This document shows positions 24,901 through 36,686 of a stretch of 64,000 nucleotides of DNA, in pieces. The stretch lies in assembly GCA_964304625.1 (NCBI GenBank), contig OZ199838.1:15686001-15750000 (forward strand). Direction: 5' to 3'. Position numbers and translations under genes: made by a program. Positions within the stretch are counted from its first letter, which is position 1. Each line of letters starts with the position of its first letter. Under the pieces are notes generated by a model. That model was not told the origin of the DNA. It ran no database searches and saw nothing but the letters and a program-made list of their open reading frames with translations. This stretch comes from Kudoa neothunni. Lineage: Eukaryota > Cnidaria.

Positions 24901-25412
24901 TGTTAAATACTCCAATGAATGATAGGTCATCGAGTATCGTTAATATGCAATCATCTGTTGGTAGCGATTTAACTAATGACGATCTCGACATTTCTCCATG
25001 CAAGGAGTTGAAACCATCCACAGACAACCACAACAACACAGAAAATAGTGCATTGGCTCCAACTTTCAAACTCCTTAAAGGAAAACGAGTGATGGATTTA
25101 ATGATTTGGTTGAAAAATATCAAAAATGAGTTTCTCGAACAGCTCCATAAACAAGGTTTTGAAGAACCGACAAACGTAGAAGAATATGCCAAGATTTTTC
25201 AAAAGTTCGCTTCCCTATGGAATCATACTATGGTTTTTGTGGTGAGAGAGATGACGTTGCACGGTTCAACCGTGTTTGGATTGATTCACATATTCCATTT
25301 ACTCTTCTTCGAATTCATACCACACATGCTCCAACAAGATCTATTCGAACTGTTTGATGTTCTTCCAATATCTTACTATATCCGAGTAGGAAAATTTATT
25401 GCTGATTTTTGA
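21930..25412 (+). CDS. RFX-family transcription factor
   Basis: Exons 21930-22141, 22328-23009, 23077-23258, 23306-23376, 23432-24301, 24349-24446 and 24678-25412 join in phase to 949 residues. The N-terminus has a 10-Ala run (49-58), a 7-Gln run (118-124) and is Asn/Gln-rich. The winged-helix DNA-binding domain (about 299-375) is nearly canonical: [52 protein letters not shown]. The C-terminal part from about 673 ([46 protein letters not shown]) matches the extended dimerisation region of RFX1-4-type proteins. RFX factors bind X-box sites and drive ciliary genes in animals. The DNA-binding exons are certain. The exon 4/5 junction (donor 23377, acceptor ending 23431) is the least sure, since an acceptor at 23404 with a very short intron is also in frame. 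Confidence 0.93.
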
Positions 25413-26170
25413 ATTAATATAAAAATTAGCAGGGAGCTCAAAACAAGCATAAAACTGAAGACTCTTAATCTATCATACTAACATAGTCTGCATGGGTTGG
25501 GATTTTGCGTCTAGAATTTACGTTAGTTACATTAATTCTTTTTTTATAGAACTAATTAATAGATTTGTGTACGACGATTAACTATAATACTGTTTTTTTA
25601 TGCTGGCGAATTATTTAAAGAACTAGTAATTAGTTATACAATAAAAATAACAATAGGTTTTAATTTCATATTGCATCGTGTGGGAAAATTTAACATTTAA
25701 TCATAAACATAATTAATTCTAATTATATAAATTGCGAGTATAATTAGGTAATTGAAATTAAATTAATTATTAATATAATGGGTAGTCAATTGTAAAAATT
25801 ACTAATTTTTATGTAATCGAGATTGATGGTTCCAAATTTGTTAGAAGATATTTTTTTAATTATAAAAATAATCAGCTAACGAAGAATCGTCTTTTTTAAA
25901 TTTCGAGGTGACAAAATAACCTTTTAATCTAATAATAGTTATCTTGGTAACGATTCGAATAAGTACGATATTGTTCAAAACAATAATAAGTGATTAATTC
26001 TTAAAATTAAGGCTATGATTTAAATAAATATTGTTATTTAAAATAGGGAGTGGCTATTGGCACGCAAAATAATATTTCAGTGTTACTAGTATTGACTATT
26101 TTGAATTACTTCCGACTCCCAAGAACGAATAAATGGCCAAAAATAATTTAATTTAACAAGATCTTACATA

Positions 26171-26372
26171 TTAAATCTGTATACAGCTTGTGAATAGGAG
26201 TTGATGAGATTAAAAATTGCCATTGCACAAGCGTTGATGCCTTTCAGGATACGAATTTACCCCGGAAGTAGCCTCTGCTATAGCTAAACCAGTATAAAAC
26301 CATAAATCAAATGTGAATTTGGCTTCCAAGTTAACGGGGTAAATTTTAAAAATTGTTGAGGTCCCCTGTTCT
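26171..26372 (-). repeat. Partial copy of hAT-like non-autonomous element
   Basis: The minus-strand reading of this segment aligns along most of its length with 33461-33665, including the blocks AACTTGGAAGCCAAATTCA, TGGTTTTATACTG, TAGCTATAGCAGAGGCTA and CTGTATACAGATT. Its outer end reads AGGGGACCTCAACA, a variant of the AGGGGTTCTCAAC terminus seen in the other copies. Only one end is present, so it is a fragment. Confidence 0.65.
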
Positions 26373-29094
26373 ACTGGATTCGTAATCGTTTTTAAATCCT
26401 GACTATTGTGATAGAAAAATTTTGTATTTTAAACAAAAATATCATAAGAATTGAATAATTAATTTACAATATAATCAAGATACATACACTTTACTTTTTT
26501 GGGTTCAAACTCACCAACAGACTTTTTGTAAAGGAAGTATCATTATTTGAACATATATTAAAATATTTTATTTAACTTCAGTGAGTATAAAATACGTATA
26601 AATTTAGGACTTAGACGAATTAAAATACAATAAATATTGTATGTAAATAAACTAACACACGAGAAAGTATATTTGAAAAATGAGCAATTTATAGTAAGAA
26701 TTTAATTGATAAAATTACTAAAATTAGATACATAGGATACAATCTACAAATATTCGATCTCATATCGGAATTAGGTAATCTGATTGTTTAAGGAATAAAA
26801 ATATTGTTATTTAGACAATTGGTAAATCCCCCAAATTTCGTAAGAGGATTATAATTTGGAAAAAATCTTATCAAAAATTATTTTGAATTTATATGAGACA
26901 AAATTTATAGGTTACATTTGTTTTGAACAATTTTGAATACTAAGAATATTAGAAAAACTAGTGAAAGAAAAATGTAGAAATATATTTCATTGGAAATAAA
27001 AATATCTATGGAAAGCATCAAAAATATGGAAATACAATGACAAACGGTTGGTTTTTATGAAACAAATAAATATTGAAACTTAATGCGTGAATATTATTGG
27101 GAATTTTTAATAATCAGTCTCGTCAAATATTATTCTTAGCTGAGTAATAAATTTAAGAACCATCAACCTTAAAATGATAATTCGCTTTGATAGTAGGAAG
27201 AAATCGCCCCCTTTTTCGATGCGAGACAAAAAATGAGAAGAGTTTCTTCAATATTTTATATCAAATATTTGAGGTGTAGTTAAAAATTTGTCTTTTTAAG
27301 GGATTCCTAAATAAATCCCAGAAAATTTGGACAAGTAAATATATTTAGAAAACATGAGATTAATTCCATAAGAAAAAAAGAAAATGTAAAGTCGGTTTTC
27401 TGACATTTGGAGGGTTAATTAGATCTTAGGATACATTGGCGTAAGGATTTTCGTGAATCTCTCTTAGAATTTATTGTGGAATGAATGAATGAATAAATAA
27501 ATAAAATGATAACATATATTACGTTCAGTATAATAGTTCATCTTTAAGTAAGTTAATAATTTGGATACGATAAACTTGATTTAAATTAAAATCAGCCATT
27601 TTAATATTTAATACATTTATCAATTAGCAATGTGAAGAATTGATATCAGATTGATATAAGATGATAAATAAATGAGTATTTATTAATAAAAGTTACCATA
27701 AAATAGATCGTTGAACCAACCAAACAAAAATACTCCAGTAAACGGAATAAGAGGCCAATCATAAGCAAAAATTCGTTGGTACGACGTATCATATCAAAAT
27801 GGATTCAAGCTAGATACGTGTTATTTGTTAAATATGAGCTAAACCTAATAAAATTAATGATACCTTAGTTTCCAGGAATTGGTTTGGGCAGATAAATAGT
27901 TTGTTTAAGTCGTCAATATCGATATGTAGAGGAATACGAATGCAAATTGAAATCATCTCTATAGTCCTAATTTTAAAGCCTCATCAGAACAATAAAATGT
28001 GATATATTGTCCACAAATAACCAAAGAAACATAAAATCATATTTAAGTTAGGAAAATATACATATTAGAGTAGCATTGTACACTAATTTAGCGTTTAAAT
28101 AAGGAGTATTTTTCTACGGTTGATAAAAAACAAACAAACCACACATCATTCTGTTATCCCCAATGTATTGGTATATTGTTGGTTGATTTTAGGTGTCATG
28201 ATAGGTTGCACATTTTCTAAGGCTACCTGGGTGACTGCTACTGGGAAATGGACTACAGTCATGGTAATACGCATTGAGATATGAAATACACGGAAATCAT
28301 AGAGACGCGTTGTCACCAATATTGTTATTCAGTGATAACATTAGTATCAGATATTCCGTAGAGAGTTGTTGTGAAGCAAAACTAATCCATAATAATTCAA
28401 GTAATATTTATTTGTGGAAATGTTATTTTAGCGTTTAAATTTTCTTAGATTTAAATGATATGAATCGTTTTTTCAAAATTTAGTTAGAGGAAAAATTACG
28501 AAAATTAAAATAATATATTAATCATTTTATTTTTTCTTAATTTAAATAAATGCAAAAGTATCTCAAATGGGTATTATAATGCGTAAATTATTTAGTTAAC
28601 GTCAAGAAAAAATTGCTTAGATTGACATTCTGCTCGAATATTTCAAGTAAATACCAAAAAATCATTCTTTACGAATCTCGTTCGTCCCTATATATATATA
28701 TATATTTATATATAATTTCTAATTAAAATATTAGAAAAATTAATTTTCTACAAATTCCTACTTAATTTTAATGTCGCATGCGTTAAATTATAATTAGTAA
28801 TTTATGAAAATCGACACCACAGCTTATTTTGTGCTTAATCATGCATAAAAGATTAACGTCTATATTGTTTCATTTTTAGTAACTTCAATCCAAGTATTCA
28901 ATGTAACGACAATTCATCGTCCATTTATAATTATCAGGATTATTATTCCACAGAGTTTACCTTTATTTAAACTTAATTCCGCTAATCTCATTAATTATCA
29001 CAAATATTTTGAAATTTGAAGACAAATTAAGACATCAACGCCTCTCACAATACAAAAATTTCAATTACCCTAATCCACCTAGGATTATAATAAG

Positions 29095-29101
29095 TGCGCG
29101 C
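29095..29101 (+). promoter_or_regulatory. TGCGCGC motif upstream of SMC3
   Basis: TGCGCGC lies 16 nt before the proposed SMC3 start codon at 29118, in otherwise strongly AT-rich DNA. Copies sit similarly close to the SF1 and GRWD1 starts. A role in transcription initiation is inference from position alone. Confidence 0.35.
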
Positions 29102-29117
29102 CGTGCTGTTATGTAGT

Positions 29118-32100
29118 ATGTATATTTCAAAGGTTTGAGCATATAATTATTGATGTTACTTTTATCATTTATATCTCAATTAGATTATTATCAACGGATT
29201 TAAAAGTTATTCATGTGGTATAGAATTAGACGAACTGAGTCCTCACATCAATGTGATAAGTAAGTGTTGAATTATACTTTGTTGAGTTTCTTATTTTTGG
29301 TATAGTTGGAAATAACGGTTCTGGTAAAAGTAATTTATTAGCAGGTAATTCAACATCTTAATTTTAAAGTTCTAATTGTCTACATGTCTCTCCCAATTAT
29401 AGCAATACAATTCGTATTGACCGATGATTATGATAATTTGCGAAATGAGGAAAGGCTTTTGTTATTTCATGTAAACCAATAGAAAAAAATTGAATGAAAT
29501 TAATTTAATAATTGATTAATTAATTGATTAATTAATTAGGAAGGTGTTGGTCCCCAAGTGACAACCACGTCTGTAGAATTAGTATTTGAGAATAGCAAAC
29601 GGCGTTTGCCTGTAAGTTGTTGTTGTTGCTGTTGTTGTTGTGTTGAATAATCACTCTATAAACCTAGTTCGATCAACAATATGTCTCGTTGAAACGTGTA
29701 TTAACCTGAAAACCGATCAATATTATGTTGAAAATAAGTTGGTGAAAAAACAAGATATTACCAACATATTGGAGGGTGCCGGTATCTCCAAGTCCAACAA
29801 TTACTACATTGTAAAGCAAGGCAAAATCACCCAATTGGCAGTAGCACAGGACAGTGGAAGGCTAAAATTGTTGCATCAAATTGCTGGGGCTAAAATATTC
29901 GACGAGAAAAAGGCCGAAAGTGACTCTATATTGAAGGATACATTCGCAAAAAGACAGCAAATTGATCAATTTGTCGATGAGATTGAAGAAAAATTGCAAA
30001 ATTTAGAATGCGAGAAAGGCGAATTGTTCCAGTTCAATAAACTTTCCACCAATAAAAACACCATTGAATATTGCATGCATGAGCGAGAGTTGATGGAACT
30101 TGAGGAAAAGTATGAACAACTTGTGACAACTATCACCGATCATGAACTCAAATACTCCGACGCTATCTCCACCTATGAGGAGGTTTGTGAGCGATGCAAG
30201 GTGATTTTATTGATATTGTTATGTAACAGATATAAATTTTTTTGATTTTATTTGATTTTGTTTGATTAATAACAGGAATTACATTCTATGCAAAACCAAG
30301 CCATCGAACGAAACAACACAATAACAATAGAGTTAACATCATTGAATAAAGAGAGACACAAAGAACTAGGTCAAAGAATTACTCAACTCAAACTTCAACT
30401 CTCAACTCTCAAAGATCAAGCAACTGATATGGTTAGTGATTGTTATTTCCTGTTGATTTCATCTATTCTCATTCCTCAAGGATTGTGATAAGGCTTTTGA
30501 TACCAATTCGATTCGTAATAGAATCAACTTGTTGGAAAAGAAACTAAACGATGAGATTAAAATAAAATACGATCAACTTTGTGAACAAGAGTTACTTATC
30601 AAAAATGAAATACGCAACCAAGAAGCCGCCAAACTAGCTAGATATATTGTTTCTGACAAGACCAACAAATTCTCTTCAAAGGGTCAACGCGATCTTTGGT
30701 TGAAATCAGTATGCTCAATTGATGCAATCACGAAATTTTTTATCTTGCATCACGTCAATTTAGGAATTAAAGAAGCTATCCAAAAATAAAGATGAAGTCT
30801 CAATCCAACTCCAAACCCACAGCTCACAACTCCAACAACTTGAAGCCAATTCAAGACGATTGAGATCGCAAATGCAAGTACCACCCTCAAAGTCAGACTG
30901 AATTTTAATCATTTTCTGTCGATAGGTCAGTGAAAGTGCTACTCAAACAGACAATTCAGATCGTGATGAGCTCACAGAGTTAAAGTTGCTACTCAAAGAA
31001 GAAGCTGAGCTAAAATCAGAACATCACAAGATTATTATGGATAAAAAGTAACGGTCTTACTGTTTTTATTCAAGAGTGTGTTATATCTATTAGCGACGCT
31101 TGTCGAAATGAGCTAGTTCAAATTGAGCTAGTCAACAACCTTAGAAATAGTTTCACCAAAAATGTGAAAACCTTCCAAAAATTCATGTCTCGAGTAGGTT
31201 TTTTCTTATGTTGAATTTTAGTTGAGCTTTTAAAGAGTGTATATATGGGCATGGAATCGTTAGATAAACTTGCACAAAAATATAGTCTAAATCACCATGG
31301 TTATTTGATCGATAATATTCAATTCGACGCAGAATTTGAAACTGTGGTTCAAATTACCGCCGGAAACTATTTGTTTAATGTTATTGTGGATGATGAAAAG
31401 GCAGCATCGGATATATTAGCATTATTCAACAGGGAAAACCTACCAGGAGAAATTTCGTTTATTCCACTCAACAAAATTAGACCCTCAACTTCTAATTTCA
31501 AATACACTGAACAAATGGAACATTATTGCGTTCCACTCAGCACACATATCACTATAGATAATAGTTTGCATGCAGGGGAACAGGTCTTCCAACTGGTATT
31601 TGCAACACCATCCTTTGTAAAGATCTCGAGACAGCTTCAAACCTCTCCAAACAACACAAAATCAACGGTATAACTCTTGAAGGTAAATTGAATGATTGCA
31701 ATTTTTTAATGCACTCAATAATCCACTATCTCAATACGCAATCATTTAAATTAAGGCGATAGAGCTACTTATAAAGGCACCCTTATGGGAGGTTACATCA
31801 ACAAATCCTACTCAAAAATAGCAAATTATCGACAAATGGTCGATTCGAACAAACAACTACGTTACGAAGAAAATAGGTTGGTCGAATTACGCCGCACTAT
31901 AGATTGTAATTGTGTAGGACTGTTTGTATGGATTTAGTTTTATTATTCTAGCATATGAGAATAGGCTAGATTCTTTGAATGTAAAAACACAAAAGCTCAG
32001 AAAGACTATTCAACAAATAGAGTAATAGTCTCTTTTAGCGATTGTTGTTTAATTGTAGAGATTAAAAGGCAAAAACGTAATTTACAAAAAGAAAGGTACA

Positions 32101-35100
32101 GTCTATTGAAAGAAGAACAAAATAATGTGGACAAAGCTACAAAGAATAAGGTTCGATTTTTTGTTATTTAATTACTTTAGTAGTTGTTATAACCTAATTG
32201 TAATTTATCATTAAATCTTAATAGGTTGAAGTGACTCTTGAAATTAACTCAATTAGATAATTTTAATTGTCTCCAGATATGTTGTTATCTCATTGTTGAT
32301 AATTACAAGTCATTTCATATCTTTAATTTTAGAATGAATTGTGGTACTAATATTTAATTATTTACTTTGTGTTGATATAATTATTAAGGTAATTAGACAA
32401 TTGACCATTAATTATGCTATGGTATAAATTGTTTAATGTGTTTTTTAATTATGTAATTTTATGATTGCCTTAATTCGCTACCAACGGAATCCATTGTTTA
32501 AGTTTTGATTGTTTAATTTGATAATTGGATAATTTCTATAATGATATTACAAAATCAAATTGTACTTGATTTTTTTCGAATACTTTTTATTTATAAATGT
32601 TGTGCATTGATTGAGTTAATTTGGTAATTAGATTATCTCTTATTGACTAGGGTTCTAATTATTTAATTCATTTTCGTTAATTATTTAATTGTCATTGGAA
32701 TCGACAGTTCCAATTTTAGTGGTCAAATTTGTTAAATAGCTTATTACTATGGTGATGATATGGAGTGAATTCAAATTAGTGATTCTCAATTAAAAAAGTC
32801 AATTTTTTATAATTGTTTCATGCAAGTCGATTTAAATGTAAAATTTGACAATTTCCTTATTGTATTATTTAGTAATTAATGGTGGTTACCATTGTTGTAA
32901 GCGCAGTTTTTATATGTGAAAATTGGCTTGTTACCATAATGTGTGTATAATAATTAATACATATTACATATTCTTAGATCGAAGTTATTTAAAGGCGTGA
33001 TAATTGTATGAACCTATATTTACGTTTTTATAAAATGCATTCGTTAATTTAACATTTTAAGAATTATTGTTGTTGAATTCTGAAATATAATCATATTAAT
33101 GCGAAATTTTTTGTTGCTATAGTTACACACATCAACTTATTCGTAAGGTCGTTTTCCCTTTCATCTTGGCTCATCTTAGTTTTTGCTCCCCTCTCAGAGT
33201 AAAGCCAATAGATGGAACTTGGTTAAAATAAGATGATTAATATAATAGTACTAATATGATTAGGTAACTCTGAATTAAATGAAAAAATAAGTATACGAAC
33301 TTCTACTTTAAGCATGAAGTTTGCAAGTGAAAAAGGACTATTATTTCAAAAATTAGCAACAGTATTAAGTTCGGTAAAATGTTTTTATAGTTAATTGTAT
33401 CTATTCATTCTAATCAAATAATTACGCAGTAGTTTCAGAATTCACATATTTATGTTCTATAGCGGGGGTTCTCAACAGTTTGTTCTATTTTACCCCCTTA
33501 ACTTGGAAACCAAATTCATATTTACTTTAAGGTTTTATACTGATTCAGCTATAGCAGAGGCTATTTGAGGGATAAATTCTGGTCCTAAAAAGCGCGTACG
33601 CTTGCATAATGACAATTTTTAATCCCGTCCACCCTTGTTCACAAACTGTATACAGATTTTATGTTTTAGATTTTGCTAAATAAAATCATTTCTTTCCTAA
33701 ACTTTTGCACTTAGGGAATAGAAATAATTAAAAATAGTCATTTTGAATATTATTATTATTAATTATTATTATTATTATTAGACTAAGGCACCATTAAAAG
33801 ATAAACGAGATAAAACAAAGACACTAACTAAGAGTAGTTATACAAATAACTGTTAAAAACTTGTTCCTGACAACATTTTAAGAATTTTGGCCAAATTCTT
33901 ATTGAGTTCAATAGCCCTGAATAATATAATTCCTTAGAAATCTGGAAGCACGTCACAAACCTATCATGCGAAAATTCTCCCTATCTAATTTTGATATTAT
34001 TTAATTTACCTCTTGTCATTGAAATTTTATCCCTGCTTCAGAAACCCTGTTCTATAGGTTAGTGCAGAGGCTCTGAGCCGGAGATAAAATTTTGATGACG
34101 GAAGGTAAATAAGGTGACATCAAAATTGGATACGGGAAATTTCTGCATGTTGCGGTTTCTTACACACTTAAGGATTCCTAAGGAGTTATATTAATCAGGG
34201 CTATTAAACTTAATTAAAATGTTGGCAGAAATACTTATTTAACAACTAATTTTAAAATTAGAATCAGTCTCTTTCTTTTATGCCCCATTTATCTTTTAGC
34301 AAAATAACCTAATAAAACTTAAATCTTTATACAACTATAAAGTAGATATGAATTCAGCTTCCAAGTTAAAATGGACACATTTGTATTTTTCAACAGGCCG
34401 AGTGGGTAAATTAAAAATATCAGTAGAGAACCGCTGGTTTATTGAATAATTTACAATTTGAATAAATTGGGCTTTAACGTCAAGTTTGTAAACTTATATT
34501 GTTGTGGTAACTTACGTGGAATGTGACATAAGTTATGTCAGTATCAAAAATCTACTGTAAATCGATATTTATATTTTTGAAGGAAAGTTTTATCATTATT
34601 ATTACGTTTTTAATTAGTTAAGTTTTTTGTTTCTTTAACTATTATCTATTATTTTGCATTGCTTAATGGTATATTGAAATTTGTGCTATTAGCTAAATGA
34701 GGACACTTGGTTAAGATCCAAATTTATTAACATTAATTGAGTTGTTTGATAAAAAATTTGAATTCAACTGTAAATATATTTATTTTTAGTTTGAAGTGGT
34801 AACACTTTTGAAGGAAAAGATTGCGAATCTTGATTTGAACATTGCTAATTATAATCAAGAGTTGAATGAAAATTTTTCTAAAAATGAGAATCAATATGAG
34901 AACGAACAATTAATAAATAAACTAAACTCATCAATAAAAAGTTTAAACGAAAAGCTTTCTGCAATCACGGAAGAACGAATTCAAGTATTATTGTCTTGTT
35001 GATCGTATTTAGATTTGATGGCGATATATATAATTTGGTGCAACCAAAATTTTTTATTAATATATTTTCTATAATTGGGTTAATAAAGATTAGTTAATAG

Positions 35101-36686
35101 AGAGGTAAATTTAGATCGAAAAACAAAAGTTTAGCATAGAAAATGAACTGACAAACAATCTCTATCTCAAAATAAAGGATATGTCGATGGAAAAATCTTC
35201 TACCTTGAAAAATGAGCAGACCGTGAATAGTTTATCAGCCGAACTGAGTATTCTGATGGATAGAGCCAATGAGATAGATCAGAGGATTGATGGTGATTAT
35301 TGTTGTGTAGTTTTTGTTTGAAAGAAAAATACAAGATTTGAAAAAAAGTGCCGATTCAGAACAGAAAATCAATGACGATTCTATCAAACAGCTTGATCAA
35401 TTGCAGGTACTTTCACATTCAAATAACTTATCAAATTACAACTCATTAAACAATATATTTTGTTTTTAGATTAAACGACAAAACGTAATGACCGAAAGAA
35501 ATTCATTACAACAGAAGCTCGAATCACTTTCCACAAAAAAGCATGTTTATGCTACAAGGGTATATCTGTCACCCTTTTAACTACAAATAATAACAATAGA
35601 TTTTATTTTAACCTAGAAACATGAGATGAACAACAAGCTCAAATCGATTGATCCACTGGATCGATCTCGACTTGATGAGTTTCGTGGGAAACCTTTAAAA
35701 GAGGTAGTTAGTCTGCGCAACATTATTGATTTCATTGCACATAATTAATTTTATGAAAGTCTCCACTTATTTTTTATTAAATTTTTCCCCTAGTTATGGA
35801 AAATGCTGAACCAAATAAACGACTCGTTAAACGAATTTTCTGGAATAAATAAAAAAGCTTATGAGCAGTATTTGGTTTTTTCTAGAAAAAAGGATAATCT
35901 TTTGAAACGAAAAACCGAATTAGACAAATCATACGATGTATGCTTGTGATGTAGAATAGTAAGAAATGTCATGTGTTATGGTTATGAATAGGCAATTGTC
36001 GATATGATGAGAAAGCTTGAGGAAAGAAAGAATCAAACCATCTACAAAACGTTCGATCAGTTATCACTTGAGTTCTCAAGTGTGTTCAGTGAATTGATTC
36101 CAAATGGTTTTGCAAAACTGTCGCTTGTGCATAAGACTCCCTCTAGCTCCACATTGACTACCAGCCAAGAAGACAACACCAACAGCGATCAAATCAATCA
36201 TATTGTTGTAAACGACGGGAATGAAAGTGAACGCGAGCTTATAGGAATATCTATCAATGTTTCATTCAATTCCACTGATCACCAGCAATTGGTCGAATCG
36301 TCTAAAATTAACACTTTATCTGGAGGACAAAAAACAGTTGTTGCACTCGCTCTTATTTTTGCCATGCAAAAATGTGATTCTTCTCCTTTCTACATATTGG
36401 ATGAAATCGACCAAGCTCTCGACCCACAATATCGCTTTGGAGTTGCTAGTAAAGTCTTAAGTGTATCACAGTTGATCTTGATTTTTCTTTAGAGATTATC
36501 AACAGACTATCGAAAAGGGCACAATTTATTGTAACTACCTTTAGCACTGAACTCGTTCCTTATGCCTCATGCACGTTTGGAGTGAGCTTCAGTGGTAAAG
36601 TTAGTCACATCAAGAAACTGAACGATAATGAGGTCAGCGAATATTTCGATAATACATCTACATCTACTGTTGAGATTCCTAGATGA
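29118..36686 (+). CDS. SMC3: Cohesin subunit SMC3 (23 exons, four frame anomalies)
   Basis: Exons: 29118-29132, 29184-29259, 29306-29344, 29403-29470, 29540-29611, 29668-30200, 30276-30431, 30481-30708, 30764-30877, 30926-31047, 31094-31193, 31227-31682, 31756-31905, 31952-32021, 32059-32150, 34790-34984, 35115-35292, 35325-35406, 35470-35559, 35617-35703, 35794-35937, 35992-36460, 36493-36686. About 1,243 residues after correction (human 1,217). Seen: start [14 protein letters not shown], Walker A GNNGSGKS (32-39), coiled coils, hinge with [26 protein letters not shown] and [18 protein letters not shown], signature LSGGQK (about 1131), Walker [11 protein letters not shown] (about 1161). SMC3 pairs with SMC1 to form the cohesin ring. 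Anomalies: one base missing near 29705 and 31620, one extra at the exon 14/15 joint (32021/32059), one missing at the start of exon 18 (35325). Exon 1 is only 15 nt and intron 15 is 2,639 nt. Confidence 0.93.
33461..34436. mobile_element. hAT-like fold-back element inside SMC3 intron 15
   Basis: The left end reads AGCGGGGGTTCTCAAC and the right end, complemented, reads CCAGCGGTTCTCTAC, like hAT-type termini (CAG..GGTTCTCAAC). The similarity continues inward: the outer arms share AACTTGGAA and TTCATAT blocks. The inner part 33880-34055 is an imperfect inverted copy of about 34060-34230 (shared CAATAGCCCTGA, AATATAA, CTCCTTAG-like and AATTTTGAT blocks). The element is therefore two facing halves. 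An ATT repeat lies at 33747-33780. No transposase is encoded, so it is non-autonomous. It accounts for over a third of the only long SMC3 intron. Confidence 0.65.

Larger units (their letters stand above)
25413..29117. other. Gene-free stretch between RFX and SMC3
   Basis: About 3.7 kb of AT-rich DNA without a recognisable gene. The only structured parts I see are a hAT-like repeat fragment at 26171-26372 and a short TA tract near 28691-28713. Confidence 0.45.
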
